NCBI GenBank assembly: GCA_048265065.1
Contig: JBLXCH010000077.1
Location: 1-15,272, forward strand
Length of the DNA: 15,272 nucleotides
Direction: 5' to 3'
Source: Motiliproteus sp048265065
Lineage (GTDB): Bacteria; Pseudomonadota; Gammaproteobacteria; Pseudomonadales; Balneatricaceae
Part shown: positions 6,990-13,489 of the stretch, piece after piece
Layout: each line of letters begins with the position of its first letter
Numbering within the stretch: position 1 is the stretch's first letter
Translations under genes and position numbers: made by a program
Notes under the pieces: generated by a model
Database searches by the model: none
Told to the model about the DNA's origin: nothing
Seen by the model: only the letters and a program-made list of their open reading frames with translations

Positions 6990-7412
6990 ATGAAAAAATT
7001 TGATACTGTTGTACAACTAGATGAATGGGGTTGCGGTGTTGCGTGCGTTGCATCGCTTCTCGGAATGTCCTACAGAGAAGCCTATGCGTATCTGAGAGAA
7101 GAGAAAGGTGAATCCATAAATCGCGGAACTCCGGGTTTAGAGCCGCACCACATAGCCCTGGTGCTACAAAAGTGCCAAATTAAGGTTGTTATGGATTGGG
7201 AGGAATCCGATAGCTTTCCTAACGGAACTATAGTGTGCGTTGAAGGCTCGGAGCCATATGATGGTTGCCACTACATACTCCGTACGCCTTATGGCTGGAT
7301 GGACCCGTGGGTTAACATGAGGAACCCAAACGAAGCGAGACGTGCCGAACATATTGAATCATATCCGGAGAAGACTTGGTTTTTATTTGCTCTCACCCCA
7401 AAGTCTGGTTAA
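6990..7412 (+). CDS. Stand-alone C39/papain-like cysteine peptidase
   Basis: The 140-residue protein has the layout of C39-type peptidase domains. Gln9 precedes Cys15 in QLDEWGCGVACVASLLGMSY by six residues, as in QxxxxxC oxyanion/nucleophile pairs. His94 lies in GCHYILRTPYGWMDPW, and Asp105 follows in MDPW. C39 domains normally sit at the start of ABC transporters and cut double-glycine leaders. Here the domain is alone, without membrane segments or a signal peptide, so it is probably cytoplasmic. It could be a processing or inactivating protease, or an effector. No substrate with a GG leader is adjacent. The start is ATG 6990 with only a weak upstream site. The cassette is closed by a short attC overlapping its stop. 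Confidence 0.72.
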   Translation: MKKFDTVVQLDEWGCGVACVASLLGMSYREAYAYLREEKGESINRGTPGLEPHHIALVLQKCQIKVVMDWEESDSFPNGTIVCVEGSEPYDGCHYILRTPYGWMDPWVNMRNPNEARRAEHIESYPEKTWFLFALTPKSG

Positions 7413-7462
7413 TAAATAAAAGCAGACGGACGCGTTAAAGCGCCGCCATTTTAAGCGTTATG
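7408..7462 (+). other. attC site (short)
   Basis: GGTTAATAA at the peptidase stop opens the site, a variant of the usual GTTAACAA. TTAAGCGTTATG (7451-7462) closes it. AAAAG...CGGACGC pairs with GCGCCG...TTTT around a small loop. At about 55 bp it is near the minimum attC length. Confidence 0.75.
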
Positions 7463-7478
7463 CCACGAAAGGACGCAC

Positions 7479-8327
7479 ATGATCACCGCAATTGAAAAAG
7501 CATTGACCGAAGACTTCGAGCGCGATTTGTTTGCAGCGTCTCAGAAAAACCTCAGAGACAAATCTAATCCTTTACGTTTGAATAATTATTCATACGCAAT
7601 GCGAGAGCTTACAAGACATATCCTGCATCGATTGGCGCCTGATAAAAATGTACTTAATTGTGATTGGTATAAGAATGAGACTGATAAGGATAATGGAATA
7701 ACCAGAAAGCAAAGAGCATATTATGCTGTTCAGGGCGGACTGCATGATTTATATGTTCAAAATACTCTTGGCTTAGAAGTCGAAGACATCCACAAGGATT
7801 TGGTTAAAGCTATAAACAAGCTGAGCAAGTTTACACATATTGAACCCAAAGTATTTGGTATGCCTGACGCTGATGTAGATGCGTCGGTCAATGAGACAAC
7901 AGAGGCGGTCAATGGATTTCTCGCAACCATTAGTGATTGCAGAAGGTTAATTATTGATAGTTTATGGGAGAAAATTGACTCAGCTGTGATTGATGAAGCA
8001 CTCCGAGAAACTATTTTAGCTATTGATGAATTGGCTACCCATCATTTCATCGATGAAGTTTATGCGGATAAAATAGAAATATTTGAAATAAATCACGAGT
8101 TCATCATGTTCCGCGTGAATGGGTCAATTGGTTGTGAACTTCAATGGGGATCGAACTCTGACTTAAGAAGAGGTGATGGCGCAGTGCTGACACAATCATA
8201 TCCATTTACGTGTAAATTAATTAGCCCTGTATATGAGCCGGAAGCAATTGAGACCATTGAGGACTCACTGGGCGTAGATACCAGCTCTTGGACTGATGTA
8301 AGGTATAGGCAAGATGAACAGGTATAA
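7479..8327 (+). CDS. Protein resembling the predicted pPIWI-associating nuclease family
   Basis: This is a 282-residue protein with two halves. Residues 1-175 are helical and contain NPLRLNNYSYAMRELTRHIL, then HRLAPD, CDWYKNE, and NGITRKQRAYYAVQGGL. That block resembles, from memory, proteins annotated as predicted pPIWI-associating nuclease. Arg42-x4-His47 also fits a HEPN-type Rx4H motif, so RNA cleavage is a possibility. Residues 195-282 look beta-rich (KIEIFEINHEFIMFRVNGSI) and may bind a ligand or nucleic acid. No pPIWI or Argonaute gene is present in the window, so it acts alone or with something elsewhere. The ATG follows AAAGGA with good spacing. The family assignment is uncertain; the reading frame is solid. 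Confidence 0.6.
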   Translation: MITAIEKALTEDFERDLFAASQKNLRDKSNPLRLNNYSYAMRELTRHILHRLAPDKNVLNCDWYKNETDKDNGITRKQRAYYAVQGGLHDLYVQNTLGLEVEDIHKDLVKAINKLSKFTHIEPKVFGMPDADVDASVNETTEAVNGFLATISDCRRLIIDSLWEKIDSAVIDEALRETILAIDELATHHFIDEVYADKIEIFEINHEFIMFRVNGSIGCELQWGSNSDLRRGDGAVLTQSYPFTCKLISPVYEPEAIETIEDSLGVDTSSWTDVRYRQDEQV

Positions 8328-8392
8328 CAAAAAATCCAGCCGACCCAAAAACCGCTTCGCGCTTTTCGGTCGGCTGATTTGAAACGTTATGT
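8323..8392 (+). other. attC site (textbook structure)
   Basis: TATAACAAAA opens and AAACGTTATG closes the site. AAATCCAGCCGACC (8332-8345) pairs with GGTCGGCTGATTT around an AAAA/TTTT-flanked loop. One C is unpaired, matching the extrahelical base that marks the recombinogenic strand of attC sites. It overlaps the preceding stop codon. Confidence 0.88.
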
Positions 8393-8425
8393 GAATTTTT
8401 CGGCATCTTACACAAGTGAGTTAAG

Positions 8426-9259
8426 ATGAATTCTGAAGAGAATTGGCAAGACCATTACTGGAATTACCTCGCTCGTTTAGAAGTAGGTGCTATCGAACGC
8501 AGTTATGAAGACCTTAAACCTTGGGATTCATTGGCTGAAAACTGTATGAATTTAGCAATTAAAGCTCCGTTTCTTCGCGGTCGTAACTCGAAAGCTAAAT
8601 CAATCAAACTAGCAGCAGCTTTTTTAAAACGTACTATGAGTGATTTTAGGGGAGCTTGGCTACTAATAAATTGGGGTTACCCTTATCAGGCAGCTTGTGT
8701 TGTAGCTTCTCTTTACGAGAATGCGTTAGTCGTAAACTGCTTAGTAGAGCGCCAAGACTTAGCTAACGAAGTTTTAGATAACAAAAATGCAGACGTTCCT
8801 TGGGGGGCGCAAAAACTCAGTAAAATGGCTGCACACAAAGATCTATATGGGGAAATACCTGATAACTTTCCAGCCAACGATGAAAAGTTCAACTTGGCTT
8901 GGAAGCTTTGCTATCACAATTACAAGCTATTGTGCAAAATGAAGCATCCGACATTACAACAGGTTGCGGACGAAACAAGTTCTGCTCTAAATCAAAAAGG
9001 AGAGTTTGCTGTCATTCCTTTTCCAGATACGCGTTCCGAAAGTTTAGCGTTAAAACATATGCTAATGATAATTTGTATCTCTAAATTGTTTTCAGCAACC
9101 AAGTGCTTTGCTAAAGCTATTGAGTGCGGTGACGAAGATCTAGAGCATCAAGCATTTTATAACCAAGCTAATCAAGTGTACTCCGACTTAAAGCGAAACA
9201 TCGGCGAAAGTAAAATCCAAGATATAGCGATTAAAGCATATGGGTATAAATTCACATAA
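8426..9259 (+). CDS. Helical cassette protein, possibly DUF5677/HEPN-like
   Basis: This is a 277-residue, almost wholly helical protein with no signal peptide. The central stretch DFRGAWLLINWGYPYQAACVVASLYENAL (73-101) recalls the core helices of DUF5677-type proteins, which I believe are HEPN relatives. A later KMKHPTLQQV carries a conserved-looking Lys-His-Pro. There is no clear Rx4-6H motif, so a nuclease function cannot be claimed. The ATG at 8426 has only a weak ribosome binding site, and the attC end at 8392 leaves a 33-base leader. The cassette closes with a Vibrio-type long attC, unlike its neighbours, which suggests it was picked up from a Vibrio-like integron. Function unknown. Confidence 0.65.
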   Translation: MNSEENWQDHYWNYLARLEVGAIERSYEDLKPWDSLAENCMNLAIKAPFLRGRNSKAKSIKLAAAFLKRTMSDFRGAWLLINWGYPYQAACVVASLYENALVVNCLVERQDLANEVLDNKNADVPWGAQKLSKMAAHKDLYGEIPDNFPANDEKFNLAWKLCYHNYKLLCKMKHPTLQQVADETSSALNQKGEFAVIPFPDTRSESLALKHMLMIICISKLFSATKCFAKAIECGDEDLEHQAFYNQANQVYSDLKRNIGESKIQDIAIKAYGYKFT

Positions 9260-9381
9260 CAAAGCATTTTAGAGTGATTCCCAACGCTTGGCCTTTCCAG
9301 TTCAAGGTTGGGCTTCGTGTATACGGTGCAACGGTTTAGGTTTGACAGTAGCGTTGCTCACACCTTAATGCGGCGTTGAGG
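9255..9381 (+). other. Long attC site similar to Vibrio VCR repeats
   Basis: CATAACAAAGC opens and TGCGGCGTTGAG closes a site of about 125 bp. The internal block CAACGCTTGGCCTTTCCAGT matches the layout of Vibrio cholerae repeats (CAACGCGTGGCGTTTCCAGT type), and the later TTTAGGTTTGACAGTAGCGTTG also follows VCR style. It overlaps the stop codon of the preceding gene. Confidence 0.8.
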
Positions 9382-9709
9382 CTGTCGGATAAGCCTAAAA
9401 TTATGGGGCCAGTATACCTAATTATGGTGGGAAATCCGGGGGCAGTAAGCCTGTTCCCAGCTATCCTATGTCTGCTTTGTGCCGGCAGTGGGCATTCGGT
9501 CGGAACTGGAAGTTTACAACATATAAGGCCGGTGTAGACCCAAGGCGTAGAAAGCCCCCATTATCATCACGCCTAAGGATACACTGAGTTACCTGCCAAA
9601 CTAGGGGAAGATTCAGAGTAATTGCAAGTAGAGGCGAAAGAGACAAAAGAGTAATACACTATAATAAGGCATGAACGATCGCACTGCTGCACAGCGCTGA
9701 GGAGTGGAC
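9382..9709 (+). other. Gene-free leader of the next cassette
   Basis: About 330 bases after the VCR-like site contain no credible gene on either strand and no second attC. A TATAAT hexamer at 9660-9665 could be a -10 box for the next gene, 45 bases ahead of its start, but no good -35 is present. The first part may be the remains of another cassette that lost its attC. Confidence 0.45.
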
Positions 9710-10114
9710 ATGATCGACCCTGATATCAAGGAATTCGTCGACTCAGTTGGCGCTAAAGAACCCCTATCGGGTACAAAGAGTGCTGCAACCTTCCATAAGC
9801 TGTTCAAGCGAAAGAATTACTTCAGCCTCAATGGCCATTTCCTGATCGTCAAGATCAGCCGGATTGAGCCGCCCTTCTGGGGGGTAGGAAAGTCATACAT
9901 TGACTTCCTCAATGAGTTGGAGGACTACTCACTTGTGTTACTAACATCTCCGACTGAAGGTTGGGTGTTCTCCAAGAGCCAAGTAAACAATCACGTCAGC
10001 TCTGGGCGTTGGGCTCTTCGCGAAGCTGACGGTAACTATAAGATTCACGTGCCGCTGCCGGACGCCAATTCATTCTCGTCGACTTCGCAGTTCTTATTGA
10101 AGGTTGGTAGATGA
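9710..10114 (+). CDS. Small hypothetical cassette protein, 134 aa
   Basis: I do not recognise a family. The chosen ATG at 9710 lies six bases after GAGGAG; a GTG at 9704 would overlap that site and is less likely. The protein is soluble and rich in aromatic residues, with FSLNGHFLIVKISRIEPPFWGVGKSYIDFLNELEDYSLVLL forming a hydrophobic alpha/beta core and GWVFSKSQVN following. It has no signal peptide, cysteine clusters or catalytic pattern I can name. A PD-(D/E)xK-like fold or a binding protein would both fit. An attC-like sequence starts one base after its stop, supporting a complete cassette. Confidence 0.6.
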   Translation: MIDPDIKEFVDSVGAKEPLSGTKSAATFHKLFKRKNYFSLNGHFLIVKISRIEPPFWGVGKSYIDFLNELEDYSLVLLTSPTEGWVFSKSQVNNHVSSGRWALREADGNYKIHVPLPDANSFSSTSQFLLKVGR

Positions 10115-10198
10115 GCACTAACAACCGCATTTTGCTCGCCCTTGCGGGGCTGGGACCTCCGCTGCGCTTCACTACCACCTCGAACACGAGCGTTCGAC
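10115..10198 (+). other. attC site
   Basis: GCACTAACAACCGC (10115-10128) is a good 5' core, and ACACGAGCGTTCGAC (10184-10198) closes the site with GCGTT. TTTGCTCG and CGAACACGAG give the outer internal pairing. The middle is GC-rich. Its position between a stop codon and the next gene's leader is as expected. Confidence 0.62.
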
Positions 10199-10217
10199 CA
10201 AGAGAGATGATAGTCAT

Positions 10218-11165
10218 ATGCCATATCCAATAGATCAGAAGCTAGTGGTTGCAGTGTCGTCGACTGCACTCCTAGATTTGGCAAGCGAACATGACTTATA
10301 TTTGAAGATGGGGGTCGAGGAGTTCAGGTCATATCAGCGCTCAAATCGCGCCAATATCCCTAGTCCTGGCGCAGCGTTTCCATTTATCGAGCGATTACTT
10401 AATTTAAACAAAATTTATCCAGAAGAGCATCCAATAGAAGTTGTAATTCTGTCAAGGAATCATGCTGACGCGGGGCTCCGCGTAATGGATGCTGTGGAAC
10501 ATTATGGATTGGATATATCGAGATCGTTCTTTCTAGCAGGGCAACTGCCTTATCCGTATATGCAATCCATTGGAGCTGTTTTATATTTGAGCACGAACAA
10601 AGAAGAAGTAAATAAGGCAGTCGATCAGGGCTTTCCAGCAGGATATGTATTACCTTGTGTAACACACGTAGCAGAAGATGACAAGCAATTAAGAATTGCA
10701 TTTGACTTCGATGGCGTTATTGCAAGTGACGAGGCAGAAATTGTTTATAAGGATTCTGGGAATTTAGATTTATTTCATGAGCACGAGAAGGGGTTAAGGG
10801 ACATGCCGCTTAAAGAAGGGCCACTTATGCCTTTGCTAATGAAAATATCGCAGTTTCAAAGATTAGAACGCCGGAAAGCTGAGAACATGAAGGAATATAC
10901 CCAGATGCTCCGGATAGCTATCGTTACCGCGAGAAATGCCCCAGCCCATGAGCGTTTAATAACAACGCTGGCTAATGCTGGAATTGATGCGGACGAATTA
11001 TTCCTGCTGGGTGGAATAGAGAAAAGAAGAGTGTTGGATGTGCTTAAGCCACACATATTCTTTGATGATCAAATAGGTCACTTAGAACCTGCATCAGAGT
11101 CAACTCCGTCGGTTCATATACCGTTCGGTGTTGCTAATTTCGGTGCCCGAGGAATAACGGTCTAA
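10218..11165 (+). CDS. Cytosolic-type 5'-nucleotidase (HAD fold, NT5C1-like)
   Basis: The 315-residue protein carries the HAD phosphatase motifs. DFDGVIASDE (163-172) has the nucleophile Asp163 and acid/base Asp165. IVTAR (235-239) is motif II, and HIFFDDQ (279-285) supplies the acidic motif IV. The N-terminal VAVSSTALLDL, YQRSN and VVILSRNHADAG blocks match the bacterial relatives of cytosolic 5'-nucleotidase 1. It should hydrolyse nucleoside monophosphates to nucleosides in the cytoplasm. Homologues are, as I recall, common integron cassette genes. A weak AGAGAG site precedes ATG 10218. A role in nucleotide depletion during phage infection is conceivable but not shown. Full length, no lesions. 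Confidence 0.85.
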   Translation: MPYPIDQKLVVAVSSTALLDLASEHDLYLKMGVEEFRSYQRSNRANIPSPGAAFPFIERLLNLNKIYPEEHPIEVVILSRNHADAGLRVMDAVEHYGLDISRSFFLAGQLPYPYMQSIGAVLYLSTNKEEVNKAVDQGFPAGYVLPCVTHVAEDDKQLRIAFDFDGVIASDEAEIVYKDSGNLDLFHEHEKGLRDMPLKEGPLMPLLMKISQFQRLERRKAENMKEYTQMLRIAIVTARNAPAHERLITTLANAGIDADELFLLGGIEKRRVLDVLKPHIFFDDQIGHLEPASESTPSVHIPFGVANFGARGITV

Positions 11166-11243
11166 TAAGCAATTGTATTCGCCCGCAAGCGGGCTAGGAG
11201 TTCCGCTGCTACGCAGCTTCGCCCCTTAATATGGGCGCTAATG
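11160..11243 (+). other. Degenerate attC site ending the array
   Basis: GTCTAATAAGC at the nucleotidase stop and GGGCGCTAATG (11233-11243) would be the two cores. The 3' core has GCGCTAATG where GCGTTAATG is usual, a change in the invariant GTT. Strong inner hairpins (GCCCGC/GCGGGC at 11182-11195) are present. It may no longer recombine. Confidence 0.45.
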
Positions 11244-11326
11244 TCCGGTAAGTGCCGTTTGTGCCACTGGTCGACCAGAGCCTGCCGCTGTTCAGCGGAG
11301 ATGCGGGGTGCGCGGGCTTGGGTCAT
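11162..11326 (-). pseudogene. Fragment resembling an IS66 accessory protein (TnpA) N-terminus
   Basis: A 54-codon frame from ATG 11326 reads MTQARAPRISAEQRQALVDQ and onward to about HLPDISAH. This resembles the start of IS66-type accessory TnpA proteins. The last 20 or so residues are simply the attC read backwards, so the original gene was evidently cut by the cassette junction. No IS66 ends were identified. The assignment is tentative. Confidence 0.35.
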
Positions 11327-11419
11327 GGTGCTGTCCCGCTCAATTAAAGTGAGGCTAGCTTATCTCGGGAAAACCTGGCTCGGCAGAACGCGCTGGAATG
11401 AACGGTTACCTTTATCTGA

Positions 11420-11716
11420 TTACCCAAAAACCTCAGCCATTTTTAGCAGCCGGTACGGCATTGGCGGTGTTCGCACAGTATGGCGGCCAAGCTTGGGTAA
11501 CAGGGCTCGCAGATTAAACCGGTTATTGAACCGGTAGCAGTACTCCGCCAGATGCCGGGGCAGGCGCTTGGCCGCGACCGAATGGCAGCTTCCCCGTAGT
11601 GAGCTTTTCACATTGCTGATCATGGTGTTAACCCAGTTGAAGGCTTTATGATCCAGGAGTCCAAGCTTGCCGCCGACGACAAACCCGAGGTGTTCGAAAC
11701 CGGCCTCCTTCGTAGC
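11420..11716 (-). pseudogene. C-terminal fragment of an IS1595-family transposase
   Basis: The open frame reads ATKEAGFEHLGFVVGG at its start, then VNTMISNVKSSLRGS, LPRHLAEYCYRFN, and ends RTPPMPYRLLKMAEVFG. This is the well-known tail of ISXO2-like (IS1595) DDE transposases. The frame is closed upstream by a TAG at 11717-11719, and the N-terminal domains with the first catalytic acids are absent. GGTTACCTTTATC (11404-11416) just beyond the stop and GGTACCTTTATC (11724-11735) beyond the truncated end look like two copies of the same IS terminal motif in the same orientation. That suggests loss of the body of an element by rearrangement. Confidence 0.8.
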
Positions 11717-11987
11717 CTAATCAGGTACCTTTATCCCGTATTCCGCAACCATCAAAATGAGTGTTTTTCATAACAACAATTTTAACAGCATAAATGCCTT
11801 GATAAAGCAAACTTAATCAATATTTATGAGTAAAGTGTGAAGTTCATGCCTAACATCTTGATAATTTGGATATAAGATCACATGATTCATGTAGACCGAA
11901 TAATATTCATTCCAACTATTTTAGTTCGCGATAATTAGTGGTCCTAATACAAACGCTCGTTTAAGTTCACTTAAGAATAAAACCTGT

Positions 11988-12016
11988 TTTATATGTATCG
12001 ATGTTGCGACTATAAT
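11988..12016 (+). promoter_or_regulatory. Promoter for the riboswitch-controlled gene
   Basis: A perfect TATAAT at 12011-12016 is paired with a weak -35 (TTTATA, 11988-11993) at 17 bases. RNA would start near 12023, a dozen bases before the aptamer core. The 270 bases upstream (11717-11987) are AT-rich and contain no gene. Confidence 0.5.
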
Positions 12017-12034
12017 CTTGGTCCTTGTACGAAA

Positions 12035-12106
12035 GGGCACGGACAGCCTGTTGTCGTCCACGCAAAGCCACGGGTTCTGACCAAGAATAGCCGGGCCACC
12101 GAAAAC
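12035..12106 (+). promoter_or_regulatory. Cyclic-di-GMP-I (GEMM) class riboswitch aptamer
   Basis: Conserved GEMM blocks occur in order. GGGCACGGACAG (12035-12046) comes first, then ACGCAAAGCC (12060-12069). Next is GGG followed by a small hairpin TTCT/AGAA (12075-12078/12083-12087), and last AGCCGGGCCACCGAAAA (12089-12105). The last block and the ACGCAAAGCC block closely follow known GEMM-I RNAs. The first helix is shorter than usual, and the typical GGCAAAC segment is not evident, so the ligand-binding half may be divergent, and specificity for c-di-GMP rather than cGAMP is not settled. It lies in the 5' leader of an exported-protein gene, a typical GEMM target. Confidence 0.7.
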
Positions 12107-12176
12107 TTGAATTACAGGGATTTTCTGGTTTTCGATGGCCGTTTAGGGACAGGGCTCTCTATTGCCATCAAAAACC
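12094..12176 (+). promoter_or_regulatory. Alternative hairpins forming the riboswitch expression platform
   Basis: Three arms compete. Arm A, GGCCACCGAAAAC (12094-12106), is the aptamer's 3' strand. Arm B, GGTTTTCGATGGCC, lies at 12127-12140. Arm C, GCCATCAAAAACC, lies at 12164-12176. A pairs with B at 12 of 13 positions, and B pairs with C at 12 of 13, so only one helix can form. The B:C hairpin is followed by TCATTTTCC, a weak U-tract, so it may act as an intrinsic terminator. If ligand binding holds arm A in the aptamer, B:C forms. Confidence 0.6.
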
Positions 12177-12232
12177 TCATTTTCCTGCGGAATGGATATA
12201 TCTGAAAGCCCAAGTTAGGGCAGGAGAATGTA

Positions 12233-13099
12233 ATGAATCATGAGAATACCAAGGAACGTCGCCTTCCAATGAAACTGATATCCCTTGCGGTTGGAATCGC
12301 GCTGACAGGCACTTTATTGTTCAACGACGCCATGGCTGCGGGAAGCGGTGACTCCCCTAGAGGTAAGCCATTCGTCGCAATTCAGGGAGAAATTGTTGAA
12401 GTCCAAGGAGCCGTCACCAGCATCCAGGACCAAATTGATGAGCTGGTTGGCGACGTTGAATCATTGGAAGGCAGGATATTGGCAACTGAGAATGCCATTC
12501 TTGAACTCGCCGATCAGAATCTGTATCTACAAGCACTCATCAACGGCGCGTACACCAGCATTGATCAAATCAATGCGGAAATTGAAGCACTATCCCAGGA
12601 TGTTGAAACCAATAGCGACCTGATCACCACCCTTCAGAGCACCATAGTGACTATTCAGCAAGGTCAGATTGATCTTGCAACCAGCCTTCAGGACCAGATC
12701 GACAACAATCTAACTTTGATTGGTGTCCTTGAGGATGATATTGAATCGATCAATGACTACATGGCAATGGATCAACATATTACGGAAGGAACCTGTCCAG
12801 AAGGTTTGTACGTTGTAGGGCATACTCAGGATTCTTTAGCGTGCGCTCCTGTTGACGCGTCTGGAGGGGCGACTGTCTCTGGTTATTTCCGATACCAGAG
12901 GAGCTTGTCCTATGAACGGGATGTGCAGGTATATTGTAATCTCGGCGACATTGCGACCGGTGGCGGCTTCAATGCTATCCAGAACAACCAGTCAGTCAGA
13001 AGGTCGACGCCCACAGGCGTCAATGGCTGGACTGTAGAGTCTGTCGGGAACGATCGGGATATCCAGGCCTACGTTATGTGCCTGAACGTATCCCCATAA
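12233..13099 (+). CDS. Secreted coiled-coil protein under riboswitch control
   Basis: The 288-residue product begins with an N-region and a signal peptide: MKLISLAVGIALTGTLLF (13-30), with likely cleavage after AMA (33-35). A shorter start at Met13 is possible. ATG 12233 has AGGAGA at good spacing. Residues 50-180 are a long coiled coil with repeated IxxIQDQID-type heptads (for example SIQDQIDELVGDVESLEG and SLQDQIDNNLTLIGVLEDDI). The C-terminal 100 residues form a small domain with four cysteines (188, 204, 235, 283), likely two disulfides, containing CPEGLYVVGH and YCNLGDIATGGGFNA. It is probably an exported or cell-surface fibrous protein, possibly for adhesion or biofilm, which would suit c-di-GMP control. 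No named family was recognised. Confidence 0.8.
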   Translation: MNHENTKERRLPMKLISLAVGIALTGTLLFNDAMAAGSGDSPRGKPFVAIQGEIVEVQGAVTSIQDQIDELVGDVESLEGRILATENAILELADQNLYLQALINGAYTSIDQINAEIEALSQDVETNSDLITTLQSTIVTIQQGQIDLATSLQDQIDNNLTLIGVLEDDIESINDYMAMDQHITEGTCPEGLYVVGHTQDSLACAPVDASGGATVSGYFRYQRSLSYERDVQVYCNLGDIATGGGFNAIQNNQSVRRSTPTGVNGWTVESVGNDRDIQAYVMCLNVSP

Positions 13100-13123
13100 C
13101 TTAATGACAAAGCGGCCCGAAAG

Positions 13124-13153
13124 GCTCGTCTTCAAAGCTGGTGACGAGCTTTT
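13124..13153 (+). terminator. Rho-independent terminator of the coiled-coil gene
   Basis: GCTCGTC (13124-13130) and GACGAGC (13143-13149) form a perfect 7-bp stem with a 12-base loop, followed by TTTTCT. It lies 25 bases after the stop codon. Confidence 0.75.
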
Positions 13154-13267
13154 CTATTGTGTACGCGACTCTCGGTGCAGGACTCTTCCCGCCAATTAGG
13201 AGGCCTATCTGCGGGCTGCGGGCGATGATACAGCTCGTCAGGCACCACCAGAGGCGCTGGCAAGCGA

Positions 13268-13489
13268 CTAGGTCCCGGCTGGCTCATGCTTAATGGATAT
13301 CACCCAGTCACGAAGTACATTCACCCTGTATCGGATACCTTCGTGAAAGTAGATTGCGGCTCCTATGTCAAACTTTAGTTTGTTTTTGAATTTCGGGTTC
13401 GCCCCCGCTACTGCGACACTTGTGTGAGCAGCCATTTTCAAAACGTTCATGAGAACGAGGTAGAACCCTAAGTTAATCAACGCTCTCAC
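13268..13489 (-). CDS. Small hypothetical protein, 73 aa (doubtful)
   Basis: The frame opens with GTG at 13489, 28 bases after the SWIM-motif gene on the same strand, so it could be its downstream partner. The first 18 residues are hydrophobic (LINLGFYLVLMNVL). The rest is basic and mixed (PKFKNKLKFDIGAAIYFHEGIRYRVNVLRDWVISI). An internal ATG at residue 14 is an alternative start. No ribosome binding site is evident for either, and I recognise no family, so this may not be expressed. Confidence 0.35.
   Translation of the reverse strand: MRALINLGFYLVLMNVLKMAAHTSVAVAGANPKFKNKLKFDIGAAIYFHEGIRYRVNVLRDWVISIKHEPAGT

Noticed and set aside
3361..11165. The cassette genes as one defence operon
   Set aside because: Each gene is bounded by its own attC and several have leaders of their own, so they are independent units gathered by recombination.
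11993..12205. 70-codon + strand frame over the leader region
   Set aside because: It lies across the riboswitch and its hairpins, lacks a ribosome binding site and shows no protein family features.
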